This document shows, one piece after another, positions 8,027 through 19,200 of a stretch of 64,000 bases of DNA. The notes below the pieces were generated by a model, which saw only the letters and a program-made list of their open reading frames with translations, had not been told where the DNA came from and made no database searches. This DNA comes from a gamma proteobacterium HdN1 (GTDB taxonomy: Bacteria; Pseudomonadota; Gammaproteobacteria; Pseudomonadales; Ketobacteraceae): assembly GCA_000198515.1 (NCBI GenBank), contig FP929140.1, positions 1,214,527 through 1,278,526 on the forward strand, given 5' to 3'. The translations under genes and the position numbers were made by a program. Numbering within the stretch: the stretch's first letter is position 1; each line of letters begins with the position of its first letter.

Positions 8027-10171
8027 ATGGACGGGTTTCCGCAATTCAAAAATCTGGTTGAAATGACAATGGCGCGTGCAGCCAGTCATGGTGAAAATGA
8101 ACTAACGACGTTCCTGAGTGACACTGGGTCACTGGAAGGAACATTGACGTTTGCCGGTTTGGATCGGGCGGCTCGCAATATCGCAGCCCATCTGACGGAA
8201 GAAGGGCTTGCTAGAAAAAATCTGATGCTGCTGTACACGCCGGGGCTGGATTATATTAAAGCCTTTTTTGGCTGTCTGTATGCGGGCTCTGTTCCCGTAC
8301 CGGCTTATCCGCCCATGGGGGCGCGCGATATTGATCGACTTAAACGTATTGTGGTGGATTGCGATGCCGCTGCGATTCTATCCTCTAGCACGCTTAGGCC
8401 GATGATTAATGCCTGGATTTCGAATCCGTCGAATGGTTTGAATATTTCCTGCGTGCCGACAGATCTGTCAGCGGCGGTGGAAGCGCCTGGGTTTGCGTCG
8501 GCAGATGTGGCAAGTGACAGCTTGGCCTTTTTGCAATATACGTCAGGTTCTACCGGACATCCTAAGGGTGTCATGGTGAGCCACCGCAATTTGTTGGAAA
8601 ATTTCAGGCAGATTGTTTGGACATTTTCGCAGGGCAGCAATGATTTTGATGCCATTTCGAAAGGCTATAAAACTGTTATTTGGTTGCCCCCATTTCATGA
8701 CATGGGGCTGATCGGTGGCGTGCTGACGCCGGTGTATGCCGGTGCGCAAGTGACACTCATGTCGCCACTCACATTTCTGAAAAATCCGTTTTTGTGGCTC
8801 AAGGCTATTTCAGACGCAGGCGCCATGGTATCGGGCGGCCCTAATTTTTCCTATCAGTATTGTGTCAGCAAGATAACGGATGAGCAGGTTGCACAGTTGG
8901 ATCTTTCCTCTTGGGGGGTGGCGTTCAATGGTGCCGAGCCGATCCAAGTGGATGCGCTCCATTCTTTTGCGAAAAAATTCGCTGCGGCTGGATTCGATGC
9001 CCGTGCATTTTTGCCCTGCTATGGCCTCGCGGAAGCGACGCTGTTTGTGGCGGGTTCGCCTGCGTTTCGTGGTGCATTGGTGCGTGATGCATCGCTTGTG
9101 CATCTGGTGGGCGGTGAATTTGTGCCATTGGAATCAGGGGCGTCTAGCGAGGTTTCTCCATTGGTCAGTTCTGGTGTCGTGGCGACAGGGGCGGATGTGC
9201 GGATCGTTGATTCCAATACGCATGTGGAATGCGTAGATGGGAAAGTGGGCGAAATCTGGGTGAACAGTCCATCGGTTGCGCAGGGTTACTGGAATAAGCC
9301 GAGTTTTTCCGACAGTGTGTTCCGTGCGCATATTCAGGGGCAGGAAGACAAGGCATGGATGCGAACCGGCGACCTAGGCTTTTTGTGGGAAGGTGAACTG
9401 TTTGTAACGGGCCGCCTCAAGGAAATGATCATTGTCGCGGGCCGCAATCATTATCCGCAGGATATCGAACAAACCCTGCAAGCGTGTAATTCGGCTTTCC
9501 GTAGGGGATGCGGTGCAGCGTTTGCGGTATCGGATCATGGTAAGGAAGCGCTTGTGGTGATGCAGGAGTTGAGTAGTACGCAATTTCAGCCTGCGGAATA
9601 TCAACAGCTGGCGTTGCAGGCAGCGAAGGCGATCGCTTTCCGTCATGGCATCTCACCAAAGGCGCTAGTGTTTATTGTCAAAGGGAGCCTGGCAAAAACA
9701 TCAAGTGGAAAAATTCAGCGGACCGCAGCTAAGAAAGTTTACGAAAGCGGTAATCTCACATCGCTCTATTACTGGGAAAATGCACCACAAAATATCGCCA
9801 AGGGCAATGAAAATACTGCACCTTCGCGATTACGGCAATTTACCGACTGGCAGAGTGAGCTTTATCTCCAGATGCAAACTTGGGTTAGCAATAAACTCAA
9901 TATCGAAACCCACCATGTTGATCTGAATGTGACATTTTCTGAGCTGGGCGTGGATTCCATTGAGGCCATCGAATTGGTTGACTCGTTACAAAATGCGGTT
10001 CAGCGCACCATTCCGGCCATAGAACTTTTGCGTTATCCAACCGTGAAGGCATTGATCGAGCATTTTGCTAAGGAACTGTCAGAGCGAGATGCCAATCGCA
10101 ATGACGGCTACGGAACAGAAAATGTCAGTGATGTTGACGGGGAAGGAGTTCTCAATAAAAGCATAGCCTGA
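8027..10171 (+). CDS. Fatty acyl-AMP ligase (FAAL) with C-terminal acyl carrier protein
   Basis: 714 residues. FAAL signatures: TSGSTGHPKGV near 170, WLPPFHDMGLIGG near 218, GGPNFSYQYCV, NGAEPI, YGLAEATLFVAG near 331, TGDLGF, GRLKEMIIVAGRNHYPQDIE and the C-terminal lysine in KTSSGKIQR. FAALs activate free fatty acids as acyl-AMP and pass them to a carrier protein rather than to CoA. The carrier follows at about 615-690, with its phosphopantetheine serine in LGVDSIEAIEL near 642. I chose the ATG at 8027, with GGTGGAGG just upstream, over the in-frame GTG at 8015. It is the first gene of a packed run and most likely supplies the fatty starter for the next gene, 63 bp away. Confidence 0.93.
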   Translation: MDGFPQFKNLVEMTMARAASHGENELTTFLSDTGSLEGTLTFAGLDRAARNIAAHLTEEGLARKNLMLLYTPGLDYIKAFFGCLYAGSVPVPAYPPMGARDIDRLKRIVVDCDAAAILSSSTLRPMINAWISNPSNGLNISCVPTDLSAAVEAPGFASADVASDSLAFLQYTSGSTGHPKGVMVSHRNLLENFRQIVWTFSQGSNDFDAISKGYKTVIWLPPFHDMGLIGGVLTPVYAGAQVTLMSPLTFLKNPFLWLKAISDAGAMVSGGPNFSYQYCVSKITDEQVAQLDLSSWGVAFNGAEPIQVDALHSFAKKFAAAGFDARAFLPCYGLAEATLFVAGSPAFRGALVRDASLVHLVGGEFVPLESGASSEVSPLVSSGVVATGADVRIVDSNTHVECVDGKVGEIWVNSPSVAQGYWNKPSFSDSVFRAHIQGQEDKAWMRTGDLGFLWEGELFVTGRLKEMIIVAGRNHYPQDIEQTLQACNSAFRRGCGAAFAVSDHGKEALVVMQELSSTQFQPAEYQQLALQAAKAIAFRHGISPKALVFIVKGSLAKTSSGKIQRTAAKKVYESGNLTSLYYWENAPQNIAKGNENTAPSRLRQFTDWQSELYLQMQTWVSNKLNIETHHVDLNVTFSELGVDSIEAIELVDSLQNAVQRTIPAIELLRYPTVKALIEHFAKELSERDANRNDGYGTENVSDVDGEGVLNKSIA

Positions 10172-10234
10172 TCCTAAGTGTACTTTCAGCGCCTATCCAT
10201 TCAATAGTGAGCATACAAGACGTTTGGAGTTCTC

Positions 10235-13200
10235 ATGTCAAATAATAATAACGATACCGCGTTACTGTTGAAGCAGGCGCTGAAAGAACTGAAAAAATCC
10301 AAAGAATCGATCAAGCGATTGGAAAAGGAGAAAATCGAACCGATTGCCGTTATTGGTATGGGTTGTCGATTTCCGGGAGGTGTCAGCAATCCGGATGAGT
10401 TGTGGAAATTGCTGGAAAATGGCGCTGATGCGATTACCGATATGGTGGATCAGCGCTGGAGTTCGGATCAGGTGTACGATCCAAATCCGGAAGCAGTGGG
10501 TAAGTTGTACACCAAGGCAAACGGCCTCGTGGAGGATGTGGATCTGTTTGATGCAGAGTTCTTTGGAATCGCGCCGGTTGAAGCGCGATTGATGGAACCG
10601 CAGCAACGATTTCTGCTGGAAACCACTTGGGATGCACTGGAACATGCGGCGATTGCGCCGGATTCACTGATGGGGTCGAAGACAGGGGTCTATATCGGCA
10701 TCTGCCACATGGGCTACTCGCACATGCAGGCGAAATATTGTGGCCCGGAAGATGTTTCACCGTACGATGGCACGGGCAATGCCCACTCGATTGCGTCTGG
10801 GCGGATTAGTTATTTGCTGGGGCTGCAGGGGCCGAGTATTTCAGTGGATACGGCCTGCTCGTCGTCGCTTGTAGCCATTCACCTAGCCGTGCAAAGTTTG
10901 CGGAAAGGTGAATCGGATTTGGCGCTGGCGGGTGGTGTGAATCTGGTGCTTGAGCCTACTACATCCATGATTTTTGCGCGTGCTGGCATGCTGTCGCCGG
11001 ATGGTCGCTGCAAGACGTTTGATGCAAGCGCCAATGGCTATGTGCGCGGCGAAGGTTGCGGTGTGGTGGTGTTGAAACGCCTGAGTGATGCGGTGCGTGA
11101 TGGCGATAACGTGCTTGCTGTGGTGCGGGGTTCTGCGGTGAATCAGGATGGTAAGAGCCAGGGGATCACTGCGCCCAATGAGCTGGCGCAGGAGAAAGTA
11201 TTGCGCGCTGCGTTGGAGGATGCGCGCTTGCAGCCGCAGGATGTAACCTATGTGGAAGCGCATGGTACGGGAACGCCGCTGGGTGATCCGATTGAATTGG
11301 CGGCGTTGAACACGGTTTACGGCAAGCTGAAGGATGGAAAACCCCGCGAAGGCAAGCTGATGGTGGGTTCTATCAAGACCAATATGGGGCATTTGGAAGC
11401 GGCCGCCGGAGTGGCCGGTTTCATCAAGCTGGTGCTGGCGGTGAAAAATCAGGTGATTCCAAAACATCTGCATTTCCAAAAGCCGAATCCCTATATTGAT
11501 TGGTCAACCATTGCCATTGATGTGCCTGCGGAACAGCAGCGCTGGACTGCGCCGCACCGTGTAGGTGGGCTGAGTTCGTTCGGCTTTAGCGGCACCAACT
11601 GCCACATTCTGGTAGAGCAGGCTCCCAATGTTTTGGAAGCGGGTGTTCTGGAAGCGGGTGTCCAGGATGATAGGCAGGCGGTTAAACCTTTTGCGCCAAA
11701 ATTGCTGACCATTTCTGCCAAAACAAAAGAAGCGTTGCAGGCATATCTGGATGTTTATTCCAGGGCGTTGCAAATGCCTGCCTTGCAGAGCGGCCGTTGG
11801 GAGGATTTGTGTTTTACGGCGGCGACGGGCCGCCATCATTTTCGCAATCGCGCCAGCATTCTGGCATCGTCAGCGACTGACGCTGCGGAAAAAATTCAGG
11901 CATTGCTGGGGCAGGGTGCTGCTGATGGCGTGACGGTTTCTGATGTGGGTACTGCAACGCCAAAAGTGGCGTTTATGTTCACGGGTCAGGGAGCGCAGTT
12001 TGCCGGAATGGGGCAGGCACTCTACGCACAATTCCCAGTATTTCATGATGCGATGGATCACATTGCGCAATTGATGGCGCAGTATCTTGAGCTTCCGTTG
12101 CTGTCCATTCTGTGGGGTGATAACGCCCATTTGCTGGATGAAACCCAGTATACCCAGCCAGCCATTTTTGCGCTGCAATATGCGTTGACCCAGTTGTGGA
12201 CATCTCTAGGTGTTCAAGCATCTTGCGTCACAGGTCACAGTATTGGCGAGTATGCGGCGGCTGTGTATGCCGGCGTGATGTCGGTGGAGGATGCGGTGCG
12301 CCTGATCTGCGCGCGCGGCCGATTAATGACGTCGTTATGCGAAAAGGGTTCCATGGCTGCTGTCTTTGCCAGCGCAGCGGAAACCCGCAACGTAATTGAC
12401 TCGATTGATAGCGTGATTGATGTTGCGGCGGTAAATGGCCCGCGCAACTGTGTAATTTCGGGGGAAAGAAACACGGTTGTGCAGGCGATCGCGCTGCTGG
12501 CCGATCACAAGATTAAATCAAAAACCTTGCAGGTTTCTCATGCGTTCCACTCACCGATGATGCAGCCGATGCTGGATGCGTTCAAGCGTGAAGTAGAATT
12601 CATCGTTTTGAAAGCGCCACGCATTCGTTTCGTTTCAAGCAAGACTGGAAAAACAGCCACGCAGGATGTGAAGCGGGTGGAATACTGGGTGGAACATGTG
12701 CGCGATGCCGTGTTGTTCTTGGATGCAGCGCGGGAAATGGGCGCACAGAAAATCAATGCCTGCCTAGAAATAGGCCCTGGCGCTAATCTAGTCAAACTGG
12801 CTCCCCAGTGCATCGAGACCGCTGCGCCGGTGAGTTTTTTGCACAGCGTGGATCGTGAAGTCAATGAAGCTGAGCACCTGACATCGGTGATTGCCGGGCT
12901 GCACAATGTGGGCGTTGCGATTCAGTGGCAGAATCTGTTTTTTGGCGAAAAATATGTACGCCTGAATTTGCCAACGTACCCTTTCCAGAAACAAAGTTAC
13001 TGGGTGGATGAAATCCGTCTGGGCAATTACAGCAAGCAGTCAGGCATGTCTTTCGCGCGCATGTTGTATGAAGCGGCGTGGAAGGAATTGCCGCTGACAA
13101 CGGATGAGCAACATCGGGAAGGCAAACTATTCAGCTTTGAAGATCTGGTTGTCATCGGTAGCAAACCGGATTGGATGGATGCATTACAGGCACAATTCAG

Positions 13201-16200
13201 CCACATTCTGTTGCTGGATGGGATGAGTGACGCCGACGCAATCAAGTCTGCCGTGTTGCCATTGCAGGAAAAAGCCAGAGCGAATGGCAAGGTGTTGCCA
13301 GTGCTGCTGACAGCGCCGGTGATGCCGAGCGATTTGAGTGTTCTGCCGAGTGTGATCAATGCGGCTGTCGAGCCAGTGCTTGAAGCGGTTCGTGCGTTGG
13401 TAGTGGGCGGCGATTCTACCAATCCCGTGCGGTTGTGGGTGGTGAGTGAGGGTGCCTACGGCACTGCTTATGGTATAGCGAATATCAACTTGTCGGCTTG
13501 GCCATTGCTGGGCTTTGCGAAGGGCCTAGCACTGGAAACGGGGGAGCTGTGGGGCGGTATTCTGGATGTGAGTGGAACTGCAGGCGAACAGGCCGCTGCC
13601 ATCCTTGCAGAGCTGGCTGGGCAGGCGATTGAAGATGTCGTGAAATACGAAGGCAATGTGCGATCGGTGCAACGACTGCAAGCAGATCGTCCGGCGCAGG
13701 CGACGTTGCCCAGTCTGGATGGAAAGGCATCCTATCTGGTGACTGGTGGTTTGGGTGGGCTTGGCCTGTATGTAGCGCAAGCGCTGGCATTATCGGGTGC
13801 GAAGAATCTGGTGCTAATGAGCCGGCGTGGCGACTTGCAGTCCCTGCAGGGCGAACCGCGCGACAGAGTTGAAGCGTTACAAAAAAATGGCGTGAATATT
13901 CGCGTGGTCAATGTGGATGTTGCAGATGCCAGCGCGGTTTCGAACCTGATACAACGTCTGGCGAATGGCGAGTGCCCGCTGAAAGGCATCGTGCATTGTG
14001 CCGGTGTGAATGACATTGTGCTGGCGCAGGACATGCAGCGGGATCAGTGGCGCAATGTCACTCGGTCGAAAGTGCAGGGCGGTTGGAATCTGCATCAGGC
14101 TTCGCTGTCATTGCCGCTGGATTTTTTTGTGATGTTCTCGTCCATTGCGTCCGTGTGGGGTTCTGGTGGCATGGCGCATTACGCGGCAGCCAATCATTTT
14201 CTGGATGGGTTGGTGGATTATCGGTTGGCGTTGGGATTGCCTGCGGCTGCCTTCAACTGGGGGCCATGGGGCGGTGCTGGCATGGCGACAGGCGACGCAG
14301 CAGAAGAAGCGGCGCGCCGTGGCCTGCGCCCCTTTGATCCACAATCGGGCATTGAATTGCTGAGTAAATCCTGGACATGCGGCAAAGCGCATCAAATTAT
14401 GGCCGATGTGCGCTGGGATCGTTTCCGTGAAATCATGGAGATGCGCCGTGCACATCCATTTTTCGGTGCGCTGGGTCGTACCTTGTCTGCGACTACAGGT
14501 GTAACGGGCGAGAAATCCGCGTTCTTCAAATCTCTGTATCCGTTGGTTCCCACAGAACGCGCAGAAAAAATTGTCGGTTATCTGCAAGGTTTGCTCGGTC
14601 GCGTGGTAGGCAAGGCCGAAGGTGAAACGGTTGATTCTGAAATGCCGCTGATGGATCTTGGTATTGATTCCATCATGGCGCTGGAGATCAAAAAGCAGCT
14701 GGAAGCCGATACCGGACAAGCCATGCGCGCTACGTTGATTTTCGATTATCCGACCATCAATAAAATTGCCGAGCATTTCAGTGTTGCGCTGTACGGTGAA
14801 GAGGATTCGGTTGTAGAGGCAACGGGTGGTAACGCATTTTACGGTGAGCCCATTGCAATTGTCGGTATCGGCTGCAAGATGCCGATGGCCCCCAATGGCC
14901 CTGGTGATTTCTGGAAACTGTTGGCGAACGGTGAGTGTGGTATCAATGATGCGCCAAGCCAGCGCTGGGATCTGGATCGGTATATCGACAAGAATGAGGC
15001 TGCGCCGGGCAAAACCTACACCCTGTCGGCGGGCTTGGTGGATGATATTGAATCCTTCGACGGCAAACTGTTTGGCATTGCGCCGCGCGAACTGGAAAGC
15101 ATGGAGCCACAGCAAAGACTGGTGCTGGAGCATGCGTGGACAGCGCTGGAAAACGCGGGATATTCACCAGCGGCCATGAATGGTACGCGCACCGGTGTAT
15201 TTGTGGGCGTGGGCGCCAATGAATACATCCGCGCTTGTGCCACAGGTGCGCGTGAAGAAGACATTATGTTCATTCCAACCGGCAATGCACTCAATGTCAT
15301 TGCCGGACGAGTTGCGTTCAATCTCGGTTTGCAAGGCCCTTGCATGACCGTGGATACCGCCTGTTCTTCATCGGCGGTTGCTACACATCTTGCGTGTCAG
15401 AGTTTGCGTAACGGTGAGTGTGAGGTTGCATTGGCCGGCGGTGTGAATACGATGGTCATGCCGGAAACCTTTGTGGCGCTATCGAAAGCCCACATGCTGT
15501 CGAAGGAAGGCCGTTGCAAAACCTTCGATGAAAGCGCCGATGGTTATGTGCGTGGTGAAGGCGTGGGCATACTGGTTTTGAAGCGTCTGGCAGATGCGGA
15601 GCGCGATGGTGATAACATTGTCGCACTGATCAGAGGCTCTGCCGTGAATCAGGATGGCCGCAGCAGCAGTCTGACTGCGCCCAATGGCCCGCAGCAGCAG
15701 GCCGTCATTCGTGCTGCGCTGGCGAATGCAGGACTGAAAGCAGAAGATATTGACTGGGTTGAAACACACGGCACAGCGACTCCGCTGGGCGATCCAATCG
15801 AGGTGCAATCGCTGGAGGCGGTGTACTGTGGCCATCGCAGTGCAGAAAACCCTCTAATCATCAGCTCGGTGAAAACCAATATAGGCCACCTGGAATCTGC
15901 TGCCGGCGTTTCCAGTATCATGAAGGCTGCCTTGTCTCTGCAGCATGGCGTTATTCCACAGCATCTTCATTTCAAAAAATTTAATCCTCATATTGCAGTG
16001 GATGCCGCAAAGTTTTTGATTCCCACCGAAAAAATGGAGTGGAAGGGCGGGGACAAAAAGCGTCGCGTGGGTATCAGTTCTTTTGGTTTTAGCGGCACCA
16101 ATGTGCATATGGTTCTGGAGGAAGCGCCGGTAAGGCGGGAAGTTATCAATGCCACCGAACGTGCTAGCCATATACTGACACTGTCGGCAAAATCCGAAGC

Positions 16201-19200
16201 GTCATTGGCAGCCATGGCCAGGCGTTATGCTGATTTCCTGAAGGATGATCTTTTGAATGGAAAGCCTGCCGCCATCGCGGATGTGGCTTTTACGGCCAAC
16301 ACGGCGCGGGCTCAATTCGAATATCGCGCTGCCGTAGTGGCGAATGATGCCGCAACGGCTGCTGATAAATTCAGGCAGCTGAGTGAAGGGCTGACGCCTG
16401 CCGGCGTATTCAAAAGCGAAGGCAAGCCGGTTAACGGCGTTGCATGGTTGTTCACGGGGCAGGGTTCCCAGTATGCGGGCATGGCAAAAGAACTCTATGA
16501 ATCCAGCCCAGACTTCAAACAAAAACTGGATGCCTGTGAAAAACTGTTTGAGGCAGAAACAGCAGAATCGCTGTTGGCCATCCTGTGGGGCGATCAATCG
16601 TCACTGATCGACAACACTCGCTACACCCAGCCGGCGATTTTTGCACTGGAATATGCGCTGGCATCCCAATGGCAGAATTTGGGGTTGAAACCGGCGGCCA
16701 TGGTGGGCCATAGCGTGGGTGAATATGCTGCGGCTGTTGTCGCCGGCATCATGAGCCTTGAAGATGCCATGAAGCTGATTGTTGCCCGTGGCAGGTTGAT
16801 GGTGGAACTGTGTGAACGGGGTGATATGGCCGCCGTGCTGGCACCACTCGCGCAGGTGGAAGAAATCATTACCGGAATCGACGGTGTACAGATCGCCGCC
16901 TGCAATGCACCCGGTAATCATGTGGTTTCGGGAACTGCCGAAGGGATCAAGGTTGTATTGCAGAAAGCTGCTGCAGTCGATGTGGACGCGCGATTGCTGG
17001 TGGTATCGCATGCATTTCATTCCGGCATGATGCAGCCCATGCTGGAGAGTTTCCGCAAGGTGGCAGAATCCATCACCTACAAGCCTGCCATGTACACCCT
17101 TGTGTCGTCCGTCAGTGGTTGCGTCAATCAGGGCGAAATGTCCACGGCCGCCTATTGGGTGGATCACGTCAGGCGTACCGTGCTGTTTGTGAATGCCTTG
17201 AAAGAACTGGCGACGCTGAAAATCAATCTGTGTCTGGAGATTGGCCCCGGCGCAACGTTGACCAGCCTAGCACAGCAGTCCCTAGGTCAGGATGGCTATA
17301 TTTTTGTGCATAGCCTGCGCGCACGGCAGGATGCATCGCGTCAGTTCAATCTGGCGGTTGCGCAATTGTATGCGCGCGGCGTTGATATCCACTGGAAGAA
17401 CTTCGATGCACCTTATGCACGGCAGCGGGTGGCGGTTCCATGTTATGCGTTTGATCGCAAGCGTTACTGGCTGGGTGATAACGATAACGGCATGATTAGT
17501 GGTAGTGGCAACATCGGTCATGATACCGGCAATGTGCTGATGATGTTGCAGTCACCCATGAGCGATGACGTTTTCTTTGAGAACGCATTCGGCGGCCGTC
17601 ATCCGTTTAATCTCGACGATCATCGTCTGTATGATGTGGTGGTGGCACCCGGTGCATTTCATCTGGCCAATACACTGCTCTGTGCCCGTGATGCTTTTGG
17701 CGACAAGCCAGTAAAACTGGATGATGTCGTGTTCCCTGAGCCGTTGATTATCGAAGGCGATAAAAAACGCCGCCTGCATTATGGCTTCAAAAAAATAACG
17801 ACAAAGGATGGCGCAGAAAATTACGAAGTAAAAGGATTCAGCCGGCCTGATGAAAAAGGTGCTGAGCGTGACTGGACATTGCACTGCAGCATGAACGTTA
17901 CGCCCTGCAGTGGCCCGGATACGCAGCAGGTGTTGACCGCGCAGGATATTGAACAGATTCAGGCGCGCGCCAGCCACCATTTTAGCGGCCAGATGTTTTA
18001 TGACGAAATGTGGAAGGTGGGTTATCAGCTCGGATCGCAGTTCCGCTGGATTGCAGAATTTTGGCGACGTCCAGGTGAGGCGCTGACTCGGTTGCGCTTG
18101 CCGGAATCGGCGCTGGAGCAGGGCAAGTATCTGATTCATCCGGGGTTGATGGATTCCTGCTTCCAGAGTTCGGCACTGGCGACCATGTATGAGGAATTCG
18201 ATTCATCCACCGTGGATGCCATTTATATTCCTTTTGCGCTGGAAAATTTCCACTTCTTCCAAAAGCCAACCACGACGTTGTGGTGCCATGTGAAGATCAA
18301 GAATCCGCCGGAAGATCCGCGTGCGGCACCTGAAAGTTTTTCGCATACCATCCAAGTCTACGACGATCAGGGCAATATTCTGATTGACGTGGAAACCCTG
18401 CACAGCAAGCGTGCGCCGAAAGAGGCTCTGCTGCGCGCATTGCGTAAGGACGCACAGGATAGCCATTACGAAATCCACTGGAAAAGTGGCAACATTCCGG
18501 CAGATCAGGAATTGAGGGCGTTGCCGGATACGCTGCTGGTGATCGGCGACAATAATTCATTGGCAGCTACGTTGTGTGCAGAACTGCAATCACGGCGCGT
18601 CAATGCGGTACAGGTTGTGTGCAAGGCTGGCTGCAGTTATACCCATAAAAGTAGTTATACGCATGAAAATGGCAAAGCCACGCTGAATCCAGAGGATGGC
18701 GGCCAGTGGATGGCGCTGATTCAAAGTCTGGGTGGCATCGCCAAGCTGGGTGGGCTTGTGTATGTGGCGCCCGAGGCTGAGCTGCATAGAGAAGCCGAGA
18801 TCATGGATCTGGAGCTTCAACTGTTTACGCCGATCCTGAACATGCTGAAAGCATTGCAGCTGTTGTCAGGATCAACATCGCCACGTTTGTGGTGCGTTAC
18901 GCGAAATGCAGTGACCGCCCAGCGCAGCGATACGGGCTTGAACCCAGTGCACACTGCACTGACAGGATTCGGCAAAGTGCTGGATATGGAGCACCCGGAA
19001 TATGCCGCGGTTCTGATTGATGTGGATGGGGAAAGCGACGAGCGCACTGCCCGCGCCATCATCACCGAGCTGCAGTTGCCCGCGAAGGAAAAGCAGGTGG
19101 CATTGCGCCGCGGGAGCCGTTGGGTCGCACGTTTGGCGCGTACGGGTATTGCCGCGCAAGGAATGCCGATTCCTCCGGCACCCTATCGCCTGATCATCGA

